A stretch of DNA of 64,000 bases, taken from Acidovorax sp. T1 (GTDB lineage: Bacteria > Pseudomonadota > Gammaproteobacteria > Burkholderiales > Burkholderiaceae_C). The notes under the pieces were generated by a model. That model was given only the letters and a program-made list of their open reading frames with translations. It made no database searches and had not been told where the DNA came from. The stretch covers positions 2,736,001 through 2,800,000 of the forward strand of contig NZ_CP021648.1 in NCBI RefSeq assembly GCF_002176815.1, given 5' to 3'. Every line of letters starts with the position of its first letter. Positions within the stretch are counted from its first letter, which is position 1. Below are positions 25,868 through 34,034 of the stretch, one piece after another. A program made the position numbers and the translations under genes.

Positions 25868-27493
25868 GGCTGAACTCCCGGTGCGTTGGTGGTTGTTGGT
25901 GGTGGTGGTGGTGGTGGTGGTGGTGGTGTTTGCCGTGGCGGCGGCGAGCGCGAAGAGATCGCTGTACTCCTCAGCGTCTCGGATGAGCTCATGCTGCTGC
26001 GTCAGCGCGTGGGCACCGGCGGCGGGTGCTTCGCCGCAGGTAGCCTCGATGGCCGCCATCGCCTGGGCAAAGAGGGCTTCGGTCAGCGCCAGCACGCGCT
26101 TGTAGCTGTAGACCCCTTGCTCCAGGGCCTGGGCGCAGGCGGCATTGATGCAGTGCGCCGGGTAACGGCGCATGAGTCCCACAATGCCCCAGAGCTTGCG
26201 CTGCCCGACACGACCCTCGATGGCAAAGAGCAGCTCACACAGCCGGCTGGCGTGCTCACCAATCTCGCCGGCCTGACGCAGGATCAGGCGGGTCTCGCGA
26301 GACGGATTGAACACCCGCTCCTCCATGGGCAGAATCACCGTGCCGGGACGCTCGGCCTTGGCGTGGGTGCGCAGCAAGGCACGGGTGTGCATGTCACGAA
26401 TCTCGATGCGCTGGGCGTAGATGCGCACCAACACCTTGGAGCCGATGTTCGCCGGGCGAGCGGCGTAGCTGCTGTGATCCACCCGCACACAGCTGTCGTC
26501 GCAGACGGTGCGCACCGCCTCGTCGAAATACTGCATTCCCAGCACTGGCAGGGGTTTGAGGTGGCTGCGCTCTTCCTCGAACATGGCCTGCACCTGGCGT
26601 CGCTCGGTGCCGTGGATGCGCTTGGATGCCCAGCTCTTCTCCCAGTGCGCCAGGAACTCGTTCTGGGCCTCGATGGACTCAAAGCGCCGGCCCTTCAAGG
26701 CCGTGGCCTGGGTATGGCCGATGGCATGCTCCACCGTGCCCTTGCGGTTGGGGTCTCGCACCCGCGCCGGGTCGGCCACCACGCCGTAGTGCGCCAGGGC
26801 GGCGGCGTACACCGGGTTGAGATCGGGCTCGTACAGGTCGGGCTTGAGGACGCCTTCCTTCAGATTGTCCAGCACCACGTACTGGGGGCAGCCCCCGAAG
26901 TACCGCAGGGCCCGCTCGTGCAGCTCGGCCCAGATCTGCTGGCTGGACTTCCAGACCACGCACCGGAAACTGGCACGGGAATACCGCAAGGTGGCCACGA
27001 ACAGGCGGGGCTTGCGGTACCGGTCGCTGCCGGGCACGCGGGTGGGCGCGCCCTCGCCGTAGTCCACCTGCATCTCCTCGCCGGGCAGGAAGGACAGGCG
27101 ATCGAACTGCTCGGGCTCCTTGTGCCGCAACTTTGCACAGAAGCGTTTGACCGAGTTGTACTGGCCATCAAAGCCGTGCTGGTCGACCAGGTCCTGGTAG
27201 ATGGCCGTGGCGTTTCGCTTCAGCCGCAGCTGGGCTTCGATGAACTCGCGCCAGGGTTCGCACAGGGAGGTGGCCACCGGCCCAGGAGCCGGTGGCCAGG
27301 GTGGGGGAATTTGACCTGCCGAGCCGGTGGCCACCCCGGGGGAATTTGACTGCAGTTGCTCCAGCCAGCGCTGGTGGTAGCTCCTGACCGTCTTGCGGTC
27401 GATGCCCGTGATGCGGGCGATCTCGCGTTGCGATGTGTTGCGCTCCAGCAGTGTCTCTATGGTGGCGCGTTGGTTGGACTTCAAGACATTCAC
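25103..27493 (-). CDS. istA: IS21 transposase IstA continuous in frame with IstB
   Basis: The frame encodes 796 residues. The IstA part has an N-terminal helix-turn-helix (SQREIARITGIDRKTVR) and a DDE core (MQVDYGEG; YVVLDNLKEG; GTVEHAIGHTQ). Instead of stopping before istB, it runs through ten consecutive Thr codons (ACC repeats, 25898-25927) and NNHQRTGSSA into the complete IstB sequence. A fused IstA-IstB polypeptide is therefore encoded. The GTG at 27493 is chosen as start since it gives the usual MNVLKSNQRATIETLLERN beginning. In most IS21 elements the two genes are separate and slightly overlapping. Confidence 0.85.
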   Translation of the reverse strand: MNVLKSNQRATIETLLERNTSQREIARITGIDRKTVRSYHQRWLEQLQSNSPGVATGSAGQIPPPWPPAPGPVATSLCEPWREFIEAQLRLKRNATAIYQDLVDQHGFDGQYNSVKRFCAKLRHKEPEQFDRLSFLPGEEMQVDYGEGAPTRVPGSDRYRKPRLFVATLRYSRASFRCVVWKSSQQIWAELHERALRYFGGCPQYVVLDNLKEGVLKPDLYEPDLNPVYAAALAHYGVVADPARVRDPNRKGTVEHAIGHTQATALKGRRFESIEAQNEFLAHWEKSWASKRIHGTERRQVQAMFEEERSHLKPLPVLGMQYFDEAVRTVCDDSCVRVDHSSYAARPANIGSKVLVRIYAQRIEIRDMHTRALLRTHAKAERPGTVILPMEERVFNPSRETRLILRQAGEIGEHASRLCELLFAIEGRVGQRKLWGIVGLMRRYPAHCINAACAQALEQGVYSYKRVLALTEALFAQAMAAIEATCGEAPAAGAHALTQQHELIRDAEEYSDLFALAAATANTTTTTTTTTTNNHQRTGSSAMNMIEIERALRELRLSGIAETLSTRVMQAQAAQQPFLETFAAMLQDELDRRRSRLTERRFKRSGLDERPSLADFDWRFNPKLPRSACFELHTLKFIGEGANALIIGKPGTGKSHVAKAVAYQATLQGYDVRYLEADTEFARYALATTAERTELLKDWVAPDLLVLDDLFLARRISEHAAEVLQAIVHQRYKLRRAVLITSNRVVQDWGKYLGDATMASTILDRLMHRCAMLEFEGKSYRLKEAAARIAITPESS
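25898..25927. repeat. (GGT)10 trinucleotide microsatellite in istAB
   Basis: Ten perfect GGT units on the plus strand, read as ten ACC (Thr) codons on the minus strand, join istA to istB. Slippage by whole units changes only the linker length. Single-base slippage would separate the two products. Confidence 0.9.
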
Positions 27494-27642
27494 TCCTTGG
27501 CCTTCCCTCGGGGAAGACTGGATCAATGTCCTGCCAACAGGTGCCGACGACGCCGGCGTTAAACCCCTATCCCCGATCAGTTCAGGTGGGGGAGTTTGAG
27601 GTGGCCATAGACGGGGGAATTTGGGTGGCCATCAGGGGCGCC

Positions 27643-28017
27643 GAGGCGGGCATCAAGGACGTCGGCATCATCGGTGTGGACAGCGGCTGGGAGATGTATG
27701 TGGCCGGCAACGGCGGCATCAAAACCGAGGTGGCCCACTTCTTCACCAAGCTGAAAACCGCCGAAGAAGTGCTGGAGTACACCGGCGCGTTTTGCGAGCT
27801 CTACCGCCAGGAAGGCTGGTACCTGGAGCGCACCGTGCACTACGTGAACCGCGTAGGCCTGGACTATATGAAAAAGCGCATTCTGGAAGACCACGCAGGC
27901 CGCAAGGCACTGTGGGAGCAGCTGCAGTTTGCACTGGACGGCGAGCCCGACCCGTGGTTTGAGTTGGACAAGGCGGCGGTGGACACACGCCAGTTCATTC
28001 CGATCGCCGTGGCTTGA
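27643..28017 (+). pseudogene. nirB: NirB 3' part, downstream of the IS21 insertion
   Basis: The last 124 codons of nirB resume as EAGIKDVGIIGVDSGWEMYV and continue to FIPIAVA with a normal stop. They continue exactly the frame that ends with CPRNCA at 25036. Together the two parts make 815 residues, the usual NirB length. No start codon or promoter is evident for this fragment alone. Confidence 0.92.
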
Positions 28018-28023
28018 TCCATT

Positions 28024-28086
28024 TCTCATACAAAAGTGCCTTTAGCGCTGGATGGATAAGCGCTAGCAGCTACCAAAGGAATAGCA
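28024..28086 (+). repeat. Dispersed AGCGC palindromic repeat immediately before nirD
   Basis: GTGCCTTTAGCGCTGGATG then ATAAGCGCTAGCAGCTACC is a forward copy. Its last bases, AAAGGAATAGCA, supply the Shine-Dalgarno for the nirD ATG at 28087. Confidence 0.8.
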
Positions 28087-28470
28087 ATGACAACATGGAA
28101 ACTGATCTGCCGCGTGGACGACATCCCCGTGCTCGGCTCGCGCCGCGTGGCCCGGGACAAGGGCCTGGACGTGGCGATTTTCCGCAACGATGCGGGCGGT
28201 GTTTTTGCGCTGCTGGACCGCTGCCCGCACAAGGGTGGGCCTTTGTCCCAAGGCATCGTTTTTGGCACGCAGGTGGCTTGCCCGATGCACAACTGGACGA
28301 TTGGTTTGTGCGATGGGCAGGCGGCGGCGCCGGATGAGGGGTGTACGCCGAAGTTTGCGGTGAAGGTAGAGGATGGGGCGGTGTATCTGGATGCCGATGA
28401 GCTGGCGTCTGTGGCTACCGATCTGACACGGCCTGTGGCCGGGCCTGCGCGGCGGGTGGCTGGGGTTTGA
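28087..28470 (+). CDS. nirD: Nitrite reductase small subunit NirD
   Basis: The 127-residue Rieske-type subunit of NADH-dependent nitrite reductase has the cluster motifs CPHKGGPLSQG and CPMHNWTIGL, with the expected Cys-His pairs. It would partner NirB, which is broken here, so the assembled enzyme is not expected. The ATG at 28087 uses AAGGA from the repeat element upstream. A large palindrome separates it from nasA, so co-transcription with nasA may be reduced. Confidence 0.93.
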   Translation: MTTWKLICRVDDIPVLGSRRVARDKGLDVAIFRNDAGGVFALLDRCPHKGGPLSQGIVFGTQVACPMHNWTIGLCDGQAAAPDEGCTPKFAVKVEDGAVYLDADELASVATDLTRPVAGPARRVAGV

Positions 28471-28512
28471 GATGTTTGCGGGTTTGCCTATTTTTGGTGG
28501 TGTGCCTTTGCT

Positions 28513-29190
28513 GAGGGTGGGGGCCGGGTCTCGCCCCGGCGGGCGAGGCACTTTTCTTTGCTTCGCCAAAGAAAAGTACCCAAAAGAAAGGCGACCCTGC
28601 TGTCTGCGACCCTCCGCTTCGCTGCGGGCAACCTGGGGTGCTCGTGCGCGGGGTGCGCCGTGGAACTCACTGCGCGCTGGCGCGCTGCGCTCGGACAACC
28701 ACGGCGAGTCAGATGACGAAGCGGGTGTGTCCTGCGGCACACCCGCCACCCCGCGCCCTGCGCGCCCCAGGCGCATCCAGAAGGGTTTGGGAGCCAACAG
28801 CCACACGGGCCATCGCTGCGCTCGGCCCAGGTTGCGCAGCGCGTGGCGCTTGCGCCCGCGAGACGGGGCCGAGCGCAGCAAAGGCCCGTGTGGATGTTGG
28901 GCTGTTCGGCTGTCCGGTGGTTCCCCCCATCTGGCTGCGCCTGCGGCGGTGCGGTTGCGGGGTGAGCATGCGCGTCGAAGCGCGCATGCCTCGTCATCTG
29001 ACTCGCCGTGGTTGTCTGAGCGTAGCGCGCCAGCGCGTAGCGAGTTCCACGGCGCACCCCGCAACCGCACCGCCGCAGGTTTGCCCCGAAGGGGTCGCAG
29101 ACTGTGGGTCGCCTTTTCTTTGCTTACTTTCTTTTGGCGAAGCAAAAGAAAGTGAGTCGGCCGCCGGGCCGAGACCCGGCCCCCACCCTC
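28513..29190. repeat. 0.68-kb palindromic element between nirD and nasA
   Basis: Two roughly 200-bp arms (28513-28720 and 28991-29190) are inverted and largely identical; both contain GAGGGTGGGGGCCGGGTCTC, GGTGCGCCGTGGAACTC and GGCGAGTCAGATGACGA. The central 270 bp holds a second inverted pair, CCACACGGGCC at 28801 with GGCCCGTGTGG at 28883. Open frames on both strands are by-products of the symmetry. No transposase is present. It resembles long palindromic repeats of unknown origin in related genomes. Confidence 0.8.
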
Positions 29191-29207
29191 AAAAAAGCAC
29201 GCAAAAA

Positions 29208-29265
29208 ACCATCAAAACAATAGCTACCAACGCTTGACACAAAAGCGCCAGAGCCCAAAAACACT
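29208..29265 (-). repeat. Dispersed AGCGC palindromic repeat before nasA
   Basis: ATCAAAACAATAGCTACCAA then AAAGCGCCAGAGCCCAAAAA is a somewhat diverged reverse copy, 15-70 bp upstream of nasA. Confidence 0.7.
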
Positions 29266-29279
29266 GAAGAACCCACGCC

Positions 29280-32126
29280 ATGCAAGAAACCCAATCCACC
29301 TGCCCCTACTGCGGCGTAGGCTGCGGCGTGATTATCGAATCCGAGGGCCCCCAGATCACCGGCGTGCGCGGCGACCCCAGCCACCCCGCCAACTTCGGCC
29401 GCCTGTGCACCAAGGGCTCCACCCTGCACCTCACCGCCACCAGCCCCATCACCCTGCAAACCCGCCTGCTGCAACCCCAGCACCGCGCGCAGCGCAACGA
29501 GGCCGCGCTACCCGTCACCTGGGACGCAGCCCTCACCCTGGCCGCCGAAAAATTCGCAGCAACCATCGCCCAACACGGCCCCGACGCCGTGGGCTTTTAC
29601 GTCAGCGGCCAGTTGCTCACCGAGGATTACTACGTCTTCAACAAACTCGCCAAGGGCCTGATCGGCACCAACAACATCGACACCAACTCGCGCCTGTGCA
29701 TGAGCAGCGCGGTGGCGGGCTACAAGCAGACCCTGGGCGCCGACGCGCCACCCGCCTGCTACGACGACGTGAACCACGCGCAATGCCTGTTTATCGTGGG
29801 CAGCAACGCCGCCTGGGCGCACCCCATCCTGTTCCGGCGCATTGAAGACGCACGCGCCGCCAACCCCGGCATGAAGGTCATCGTGGCCGACCCGCGCCGC
29901 ACCGACACCGCCGGCATGGCCGACCTGTTTTTGCCCATCCAGCCCGGCAGCGACGTGATGCTGTTCAACGGCATGCTGCACCTGATGCTGTGGGAAGGCT
30001 GGATCGACGCCAATTACATCGCCGCGCACACCACGGGCTTTGACGAACTCAAGGCCCTGGTGCGCGACGCCACGCCCGAGCGCGTGGCGCAGGTGTGCGG
30101 CATTTCAGTGGCCGACCTGACCACGGCGACAAAGTGGTTCGCGACCTCGAAAGCGACCCTGAGCCTGTACTGCCAAGGCCTGAACCAGAGCAGCAGCGGC
30201 ACCGCCAAGAACGCCGCGCTCATCAACCTGCACCTGGCCACTGCGCAGATCGGCAAACCCGGCGCGGGCCCGTTCAGCCTGACCGGCCAGCCCAACGCCA
30301 TGGGCGGCCGCGAGGTGGGTGGCATGGCCAATTTGCTCAGCGCCCACCGCGACTTGGGCCTTCCCCAGCACCGCGCCGAAGTGGCCGCACTGTGGGGCGT
30401 GGCCGATGTGCCCAGCCAGCCCGGCAAGACGGCGGTGGAGATGTTCCAGGCCGCCGCCGATGGCGAAATCAAGGCCCTGTGGATTGCCTGCACCAACCCC
30501 GCGCAGAGCATGCCCGACCAGGCCACCGTGCGCCGCGCGCTGCAGCGCGCCGAATTCGTGGTGGTGCAGGAAGCCTTTGCCACGGCCGAGACCTGTGCCT
30601 ATGCCGACCTGCTGCTGCCCGCCACCACCTGGGGCGAGAAGACCGGCACCGTGACCAACAGCGAGCGCCGCATCTCGCGCGTGCGTGCGGCCGTTCCCGC
30701 GCCCGGTGCGGCACGCCACGACTGGGCCATCGCGGTGCAGTTTGCGCACCAGCTGGAGGCAAGACTGCGGCCCGGTGCGCCGACGCTGTTTCCTTACACC
30801 ACAGACGCGGCCGATGCGGGCGCCGAGGCCGTGTGGAACGAACACCGCGAAAGCACGCGCGGGCGCGACCTGGACATCACCGGCCTGTCGTGGGAGATGC
30901 TCGAATCCCAAGGCCCGCAGCAGTGGCCGTTCGCTGCAGACGCCGCCACGGGCAAGGCCCGCCTGTACGAAGACGGCATCTTCCCCACCACCGACGGCCG
31001 CGCGCGTTTTGCTGCGCATGCATGGCAGCCCACGGCCGAACAACGCGAATCGCGCTACCCCTTCAGCCTGACCACCGGCCGCCTGCGCGACCAGTGGCAC
31101 GGCATGACCCGCACCGGCACGCTGGGCCGCCTGTTTGGCCATGTGGCCGAACCCAGCCTGCAGATGCACCCGCAGGACATGGAGCGGCGCAAGCTGGCCA
31201 GCGGCGACCTGGTGCATGTGACCAGCAAGCGCGGCTCCATCGTGGTGCCCGTGCAGGCCGACACCACGCTGGGCCTGTCGCAGGTGTTCATGGCGATGCA
31301 CTGGGGCAGCGAATTCTTGAGCGGCATCTCGTCCACCGGCGAGCGGCTGGCGGGTGTGAATGCGCTCACCACGTCTGCGTTCTGCCCCACCTCCAAACAG
31401 CCGGAGCTGAAACACGCCGCCGTCAAGGTGCTCAAGGCCGAACTGCCGTGGACGCTGCTGGCCATGGCGTGGTTGCCCGCTGACGGGGCATTGGCTGCGC
31501 GCGAAGCCTTGTCGGCACTGATGGCGCAGTTCTCCGCATTCCAGTTCACGAGCTGCGTACCCTTCAGCAACAACACCCCGCTGGACGAGCCGGGCCGCGA
31601 GCGCACCGGCGTGCTGCTGCGCGCCGCCGCTCACGAAGCACCGCCCGACGCCTTGATCGCCCAGATCGAAACCCTGCTGGGCATGGCGGGCGCCGACACG
31701 CTGCGTTATGCCGACAAAAAACGCGGACAGCGCCGCGCAGCCCGGCTGGCGCGCCAGGGCGACAACACCACGCTCGAAGGCGTCGTGCTCGCAGGCGATA
31801 CCAGCGCCGAAGGCTGGCTCAAGACCCTGCTGCAGGAAGAACTGCCCGCACAGACCTACGGCCGCCTGCTGCTCGTGCCCGGCGCCAAGGCCCCCGTGGC
31901 GGTGCAGTCGCGCGGCAAGCCGGTGTGCACCTGCTTGAACGTAACGGACGCCGCCATCACCGCCGAGCTGGCGCACTGCCACGGCACCGACGACGACCGC
32001 CTGGCCCAGTTGCAAGGCAAGCTGCGCTGCGGCACCAACTGCGGCTCGTGCGTGCCCGAGCTCAAGCGCATGGTGCGCGCCACCGGGCCGCTCGCAACCC
32101 CTGCAACGGCGCAGGCCACCATATAA
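29280..32126 (+). CDS. nasA: Assimilatory nitrate reductase catalytic subunit NasA
   Basis: This 948-residue cytoplasmic molybdopterin enzyme reduces nitrate to nitrite. The N-terminus carries the [4Fe-4S] motif (C8, C11, C15 in STCPYCGVGCGV, fourth cysteine in RLCTKG). Bis-MGD domain segments such as VNALTTSAFCPTSKQPELK mark the C-terminal half. A final BFD-like [2Fe-2S] domain (VCTCLNVTDAAI and CGTNCGSCVPEL) is typical of the NasA type that takes electrons from a separate reductase. It is intact, so with nirB disrupted nitrite would be the end product unless another nitrite reductase exists. Confidence 0.95.
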   Translation: MQETQSTCPYCGVGCGVIIESEGPQITGVRGDPSHPANFGRLCTKGSTLHLTATSPITLQTRLLQPQHRAQRNEAALPVTWDAALTLAAEKFAATIAQHGPDAVGFYVSGQLLTEDYYVFNKLAKGLIGTNNIDTNSRLCMSSAVAGYKQTLGADAPPACYDDVNHAQCLFIVGSNAAWAHPILFRRIEDARAANPGMKVIVADPRRTDTAGMADLFLPIQPGSDVMLFNGMLHLMLWEGWIDANYIAAHTTGFDELKALVRDATPERVAQVCGISVADLTTATKWFATSKATLSLYCQGLNQSSSGTAKNAALINLHLATAQIGKPGAGPFSLTGQPNAMGGREVGGMANLLSAHRDLGLPQHRAEVAALWGVADVPSQPGKTAVEMFQAAADGEIKALWIACTNPAQSMPDQATVRRALQRAEFVVVQEAFATAETCAYADLLLPATTWGEKTGTVTNSERRISRVRAAVPAPGAARHDWAIAVQFAHQLEARLRPGAPTLFPYTTDAADAGAEAVWNEHRESTRGRDLDITGLSWEMLESQGPQQWPFAADAATGKARLYEDGIFPTTDGRARFAAHAWQPTAEQRESRYPFSLTTGRLRDQWHGMTRTGTLGRLFGHVAEPSLQMHPQDMERRKLASGDLVHVTSKRGSIVVPVQADTTLGLSQVFMAMHWGSEFLSGISSTGERLAGVNALTTSAFCPTSKQPELKHAAVKVLKAELPWTLLAMAWLPADGALAAREALSALMAQFSAFQFTSCVPFSNNTPLDEPGRERTGVLLRAAAHEAPPDALIAQIETLLGMAGADTLRYADKKRGQRRAARLARQGDNTTLEGVVLAGDTSAEGWLKTLLQEELPAQTYGRLLLVPGAKAPVAVQSRGKPVCTCLNVTDAAITAELAHCHGTDDDRLAQLQGKLRCGTNCGSCVPELKRMVRATGPLATPATAQATI

Positions 32127-32179
32127 CCAAAAGTTGTCTGCACTCAAGGAAAATAGCGAACAAATCACCCACAGCATCA

Positions 32180-32275
32180 GGATGGGTGCAACAGGGCTCC
32201 TAGGCATCTCGGCGCAGACAGTACTTGCGTACGGCAAGCCGAGATAACGACGCTGGAGCCCTGTTTCACCCATCC
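32180..32275. repeat. 96-bp structured inverted-repeat element before ybiB
   Basis: Outer arms of 21 nt (GGATGGGTG at 32180 through GGGCTCC at 32200, and its inverse 32255-32275) match at 20 of 21 positions. An inner stem ATCTCGGC (32206-32213) pairs with GCCGAGAT (32238-32245), and AGTAC-TTGC-GTAC forms an apical hairpin. The element ends 14 bp before ybiB. It may be a dispersed hairpin repeat, a terminator for nasA or a structured RNA. Confidence 0.65.
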
Positions 32276-32289
32276 CGCCAACCAAAACC

Positions 32290-33213
32290 ATGGGCATTAG
32301 CCAGTACATCAAAGAGATCGGGCGCGGCGCGCGCGGCGCCAAGCCGCTGTCGCGCGAGCAGGCAGCCGACCTGTTCGGCCAGGTGCTGGACGGCACGGTG
32401 AGCGACCTGGAGATCGGTGCGTTCTGCATCGCCATGCGTATCAAGGGCGAAACACCCGAGGAGATGTGCGGCTTTCTGGATGCCACCCACCAGCGCCTGG
32501 CGCTGCTGCCCGCCAGCGACCGGCCGCTCATCGTGCTGCCCAGCTACAACGGTGCGCGCAAGCTGCCGGTGCTGACGCCGCTGCTGGCGCTGCTGCTGGC
32601 GCGCAAAGGCCTGCCCGTGCTGCTGCACGGCATGCGCACCGAGGCGCGGCGAATTTTGGCATCGGATGTGCTTGCAGCGCTTGATGTGCCTGCGCTAGCA
32701 GCTCCTGAAAAGATAGCAAATGGAACGGTGCGCCATATCCCTACGCAGCACCTGCATGCGGGCCTGGCACGGCTGCTGTCAGTGCGCGACGTGGTGGGCC
32801 TGCGCAACCCGGGGCACAGCGTCGTCAAGCTGATGGCGCCCTGCGCGGGGCCTTCGGTGGTGGTAACGGCTTACACCCACCCCGAATATTTCGAGATGCT
32901 GCGCACCACCTTTTGCACGCTGGGCACGAGCGCACTGCTCTCGCGCGGGCTCGAAGGCGAAGTGGCCACCGACCCGCGCCGCACACCGCGCTATGACGGT
33001 TTTGTGCACGGCGTGCACACCGTGCTCGAAGAACAACAGCCGGGCACGGCCAGCGAGGTCACCGGGCTGCCCACCGACATCGACGTGGCCACTACCGCCA
33101 CCTACACACAGCGCGTGCTGGCCGGTGAATTGCCCGTGCCGCCCGCCATCGAACGGCAGGTGGAACATATCTTGCGACTTGCTGATCAAACCGTTTCGGA
33201 GACATCCCCATGA
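32290..33213 (+). CDS. ybiB: YbiB-like protein, phosphoribosyltransferase fold
   Basis: The 307-residue protein belongs to the YbiB group (TrpD2), related to anthranilate phosphoribosyltransferase. It opens with SQYIKEIGRGARGAKPLSREQA and has DGTVSDLEIGAFCIAMRIKGET. Members bind nucleic acid and lack shown transferase activity. About residues 121-144 (ALDVPALAAPEKIANG) come from an in-frame copy of the dispersed AGCGC repeat. It overlaps the methyltransferase gene by 4 bp, so both belong to the nas operon. Its role in nitrate assimilation is unknown. Confidence 0.85.
   Translation: MGISQYIKEIGRGARGAKPLSREQAADLFGQVLDGTVSDLEIGAFCIAMRIKGETPEEMCGFLDATHQRLALLPASDRPLIVLPSYNGARKLPVLTPLLALLLARKGLPVLLHGMRTEARRILASDVLAALDVPALAAPEKIANGTVRHIPTQHLHAGLARLLSVRDVVGLRNPGHSVVKLMAPCAGPSVVVTAYTHPEYFEMLRTTFCTLGTSALLSRGLEGEVATDPRRTPRYDGFVHGVHTVLEEQQPGTASEVTGLPTDIDVATTATYTQRVLAGELPVPPAIERQVEHILRLADQTVSETSP
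32654..32722 (+). repeat. Dispersed AGCGC palindromic repeat, in frame inside ybiB
   Basis: GCGCTTGATGTGCCTGCGC (32677-32695) is the exact reverse complement of the core in the flavoprotein copy at 39162-39180, and AAGATAGCAAA follows. It is translated without a stop. Confidence 0.7.
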
Positions 33214-34034
33214 GCCGCCCCACGCCTTCCACCACATCGCCCACAGCCAAACCCCACCTGGGCACCGGCGGCAGCTGCACTCTGGTCGGCGCAGGCCCTG
33301 GCGACCCGGAACTGCTGACCATCAAGGCGCTCAAGGCCATCCAGGCGGCCACCGTGCTGCTGGTGGACGACTTGGTGAGCGATGCCATCGTGGCGCACGC
33401 ATCGCCCACGGCACGCATCGTCTATGTGGGCAAACGCGGCGGCTGCAAGAGCACGCCGCAGGCCTTCATCGAAAAGCTGATGCTCATGGCCGTGAACGAA
33501 GGCGAAAACGTGGTGCGCCTCAAAGGGGGCGACCCGTTCATCTTCGGCCGCGGCGGCGAAGAGGTGGAGCACCTGCGTGCCGCCGGGGTGCCGGTCACGG
33601 TGGTCAACGGCATCACGGCGGGGCTAGCGGGGCTGACCTCGCTTGGCGCACCGCTCACGCACCGCGCGCATGCGCATGGCGTGGTCTTCATCACGGGCCA
33701 CGCCAAGCCCGGCGACGCTGGCACCGACTGGCGCCAGCTGGCCGCCACCGCGCGCAACGCCCGGCTGACGCTGGTGATCTACATGGGTGTCAGCGGCGCG
33801 GGGCACATTGAGCAAGAGCTGCTCACCGGCCTGCCGGCCGACACCCCCGTGGCCATCATCCAGCACGCCAGCCTGCCCCAGCAACGCCATGCCATCACCA
33901 CGCTGGGCCGGCTGCACGCCACCATCACGCGTGAAAAGCTGGCCAGCCCCTCGGTGATCGTGGTGGGCGATGTGGTGCAGGGCGTGGCGCTGGCGTCGTC
34001 CGATGTGCCGTCGATGGCGCTGCGCGCGGGCTGA
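33210..34034 (+). CDS. cobA: Uroporphyrinogen-III C-methyltransferase
   Basis: The 274-residue SUMT makes precorrin-2 from uroporphyrinogen III, the first step to siroheme, the NirB cofactor. Family motifs are TLVGAGPGDPELLTIKA near the N-terminus, VYVGKRGGCKS, and VVRLKGGDPFIFGRGGEE. A SAM-binding GITAGLAGL lies in the centre. It overlaps ybiB by ATGA. Its presence in a nitrite/nitrate operon fits cofactor supply for nitrite reductase. No dehydrogenase/chelatase domain (CysG N-terminal part) is fused. Confidence 0.93.
   Translation: MSRPTPSTTSPTAKPHLGTGGSCTLVGAGPGDPELLTIKALKAIQAATVLLVDDLVSDAIVAHASPTARIVYVGKRGGCKSTPQAFIEKLMLMAVNEGENVVRLKGGDPFIFGRGGEEVEHLRAAGVPVTVVNGITAGLAGLTSLGAPLTHRAHAHGVVFITGHAKPGDAGTDWRQLAATARNARLTLVIYMGVSGAGHIEQELLTGLPADTPVAIIQHASLPQQRHAITTLGRLHATITREKLASPSVIVVGDVVQGVALASSDVPSMALRAG

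Larger units (their letters stand above)
25037..27637 (-). mobile_element. IS21-family insertion sequence inside nirB
   Basis: The 2601-bp element is flanked by a 5-bp direct repeat GCGCC (25032-25036 and 27638-27642), which belongs to the nirB reading frame. Its ends read CCCGATGGCCA on the left and, in reverse complement, CCCTGATGGCCA on the right. Each end carries further copies of GGCCA...CAAATTCCCCC, the multiple terminal repeats typical of IS21. It encodes IstA and IstB on the minus strand. Removing it with one repeat would restore an 815-residue NirB frame exactly. Confidence 0.92.

Noticed and set aside
25881..25930. GGT tract considered as a CRISPR-like or satellite array
   Set aside because: It is a simple trinucleotide run inside a coding frame with no spacers.
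28472..29155. Overlapping open frames on both strands in the nirD-nasA gap
   Set aside because: They arise from the inverted repeat; the same peptide stretches recur on both strands.
30105..32531. An 808-codon minus-strand frame over nasA and ybiB
   Set aside because: It crosses two real genes and a structured intergenic element; no domain seen.
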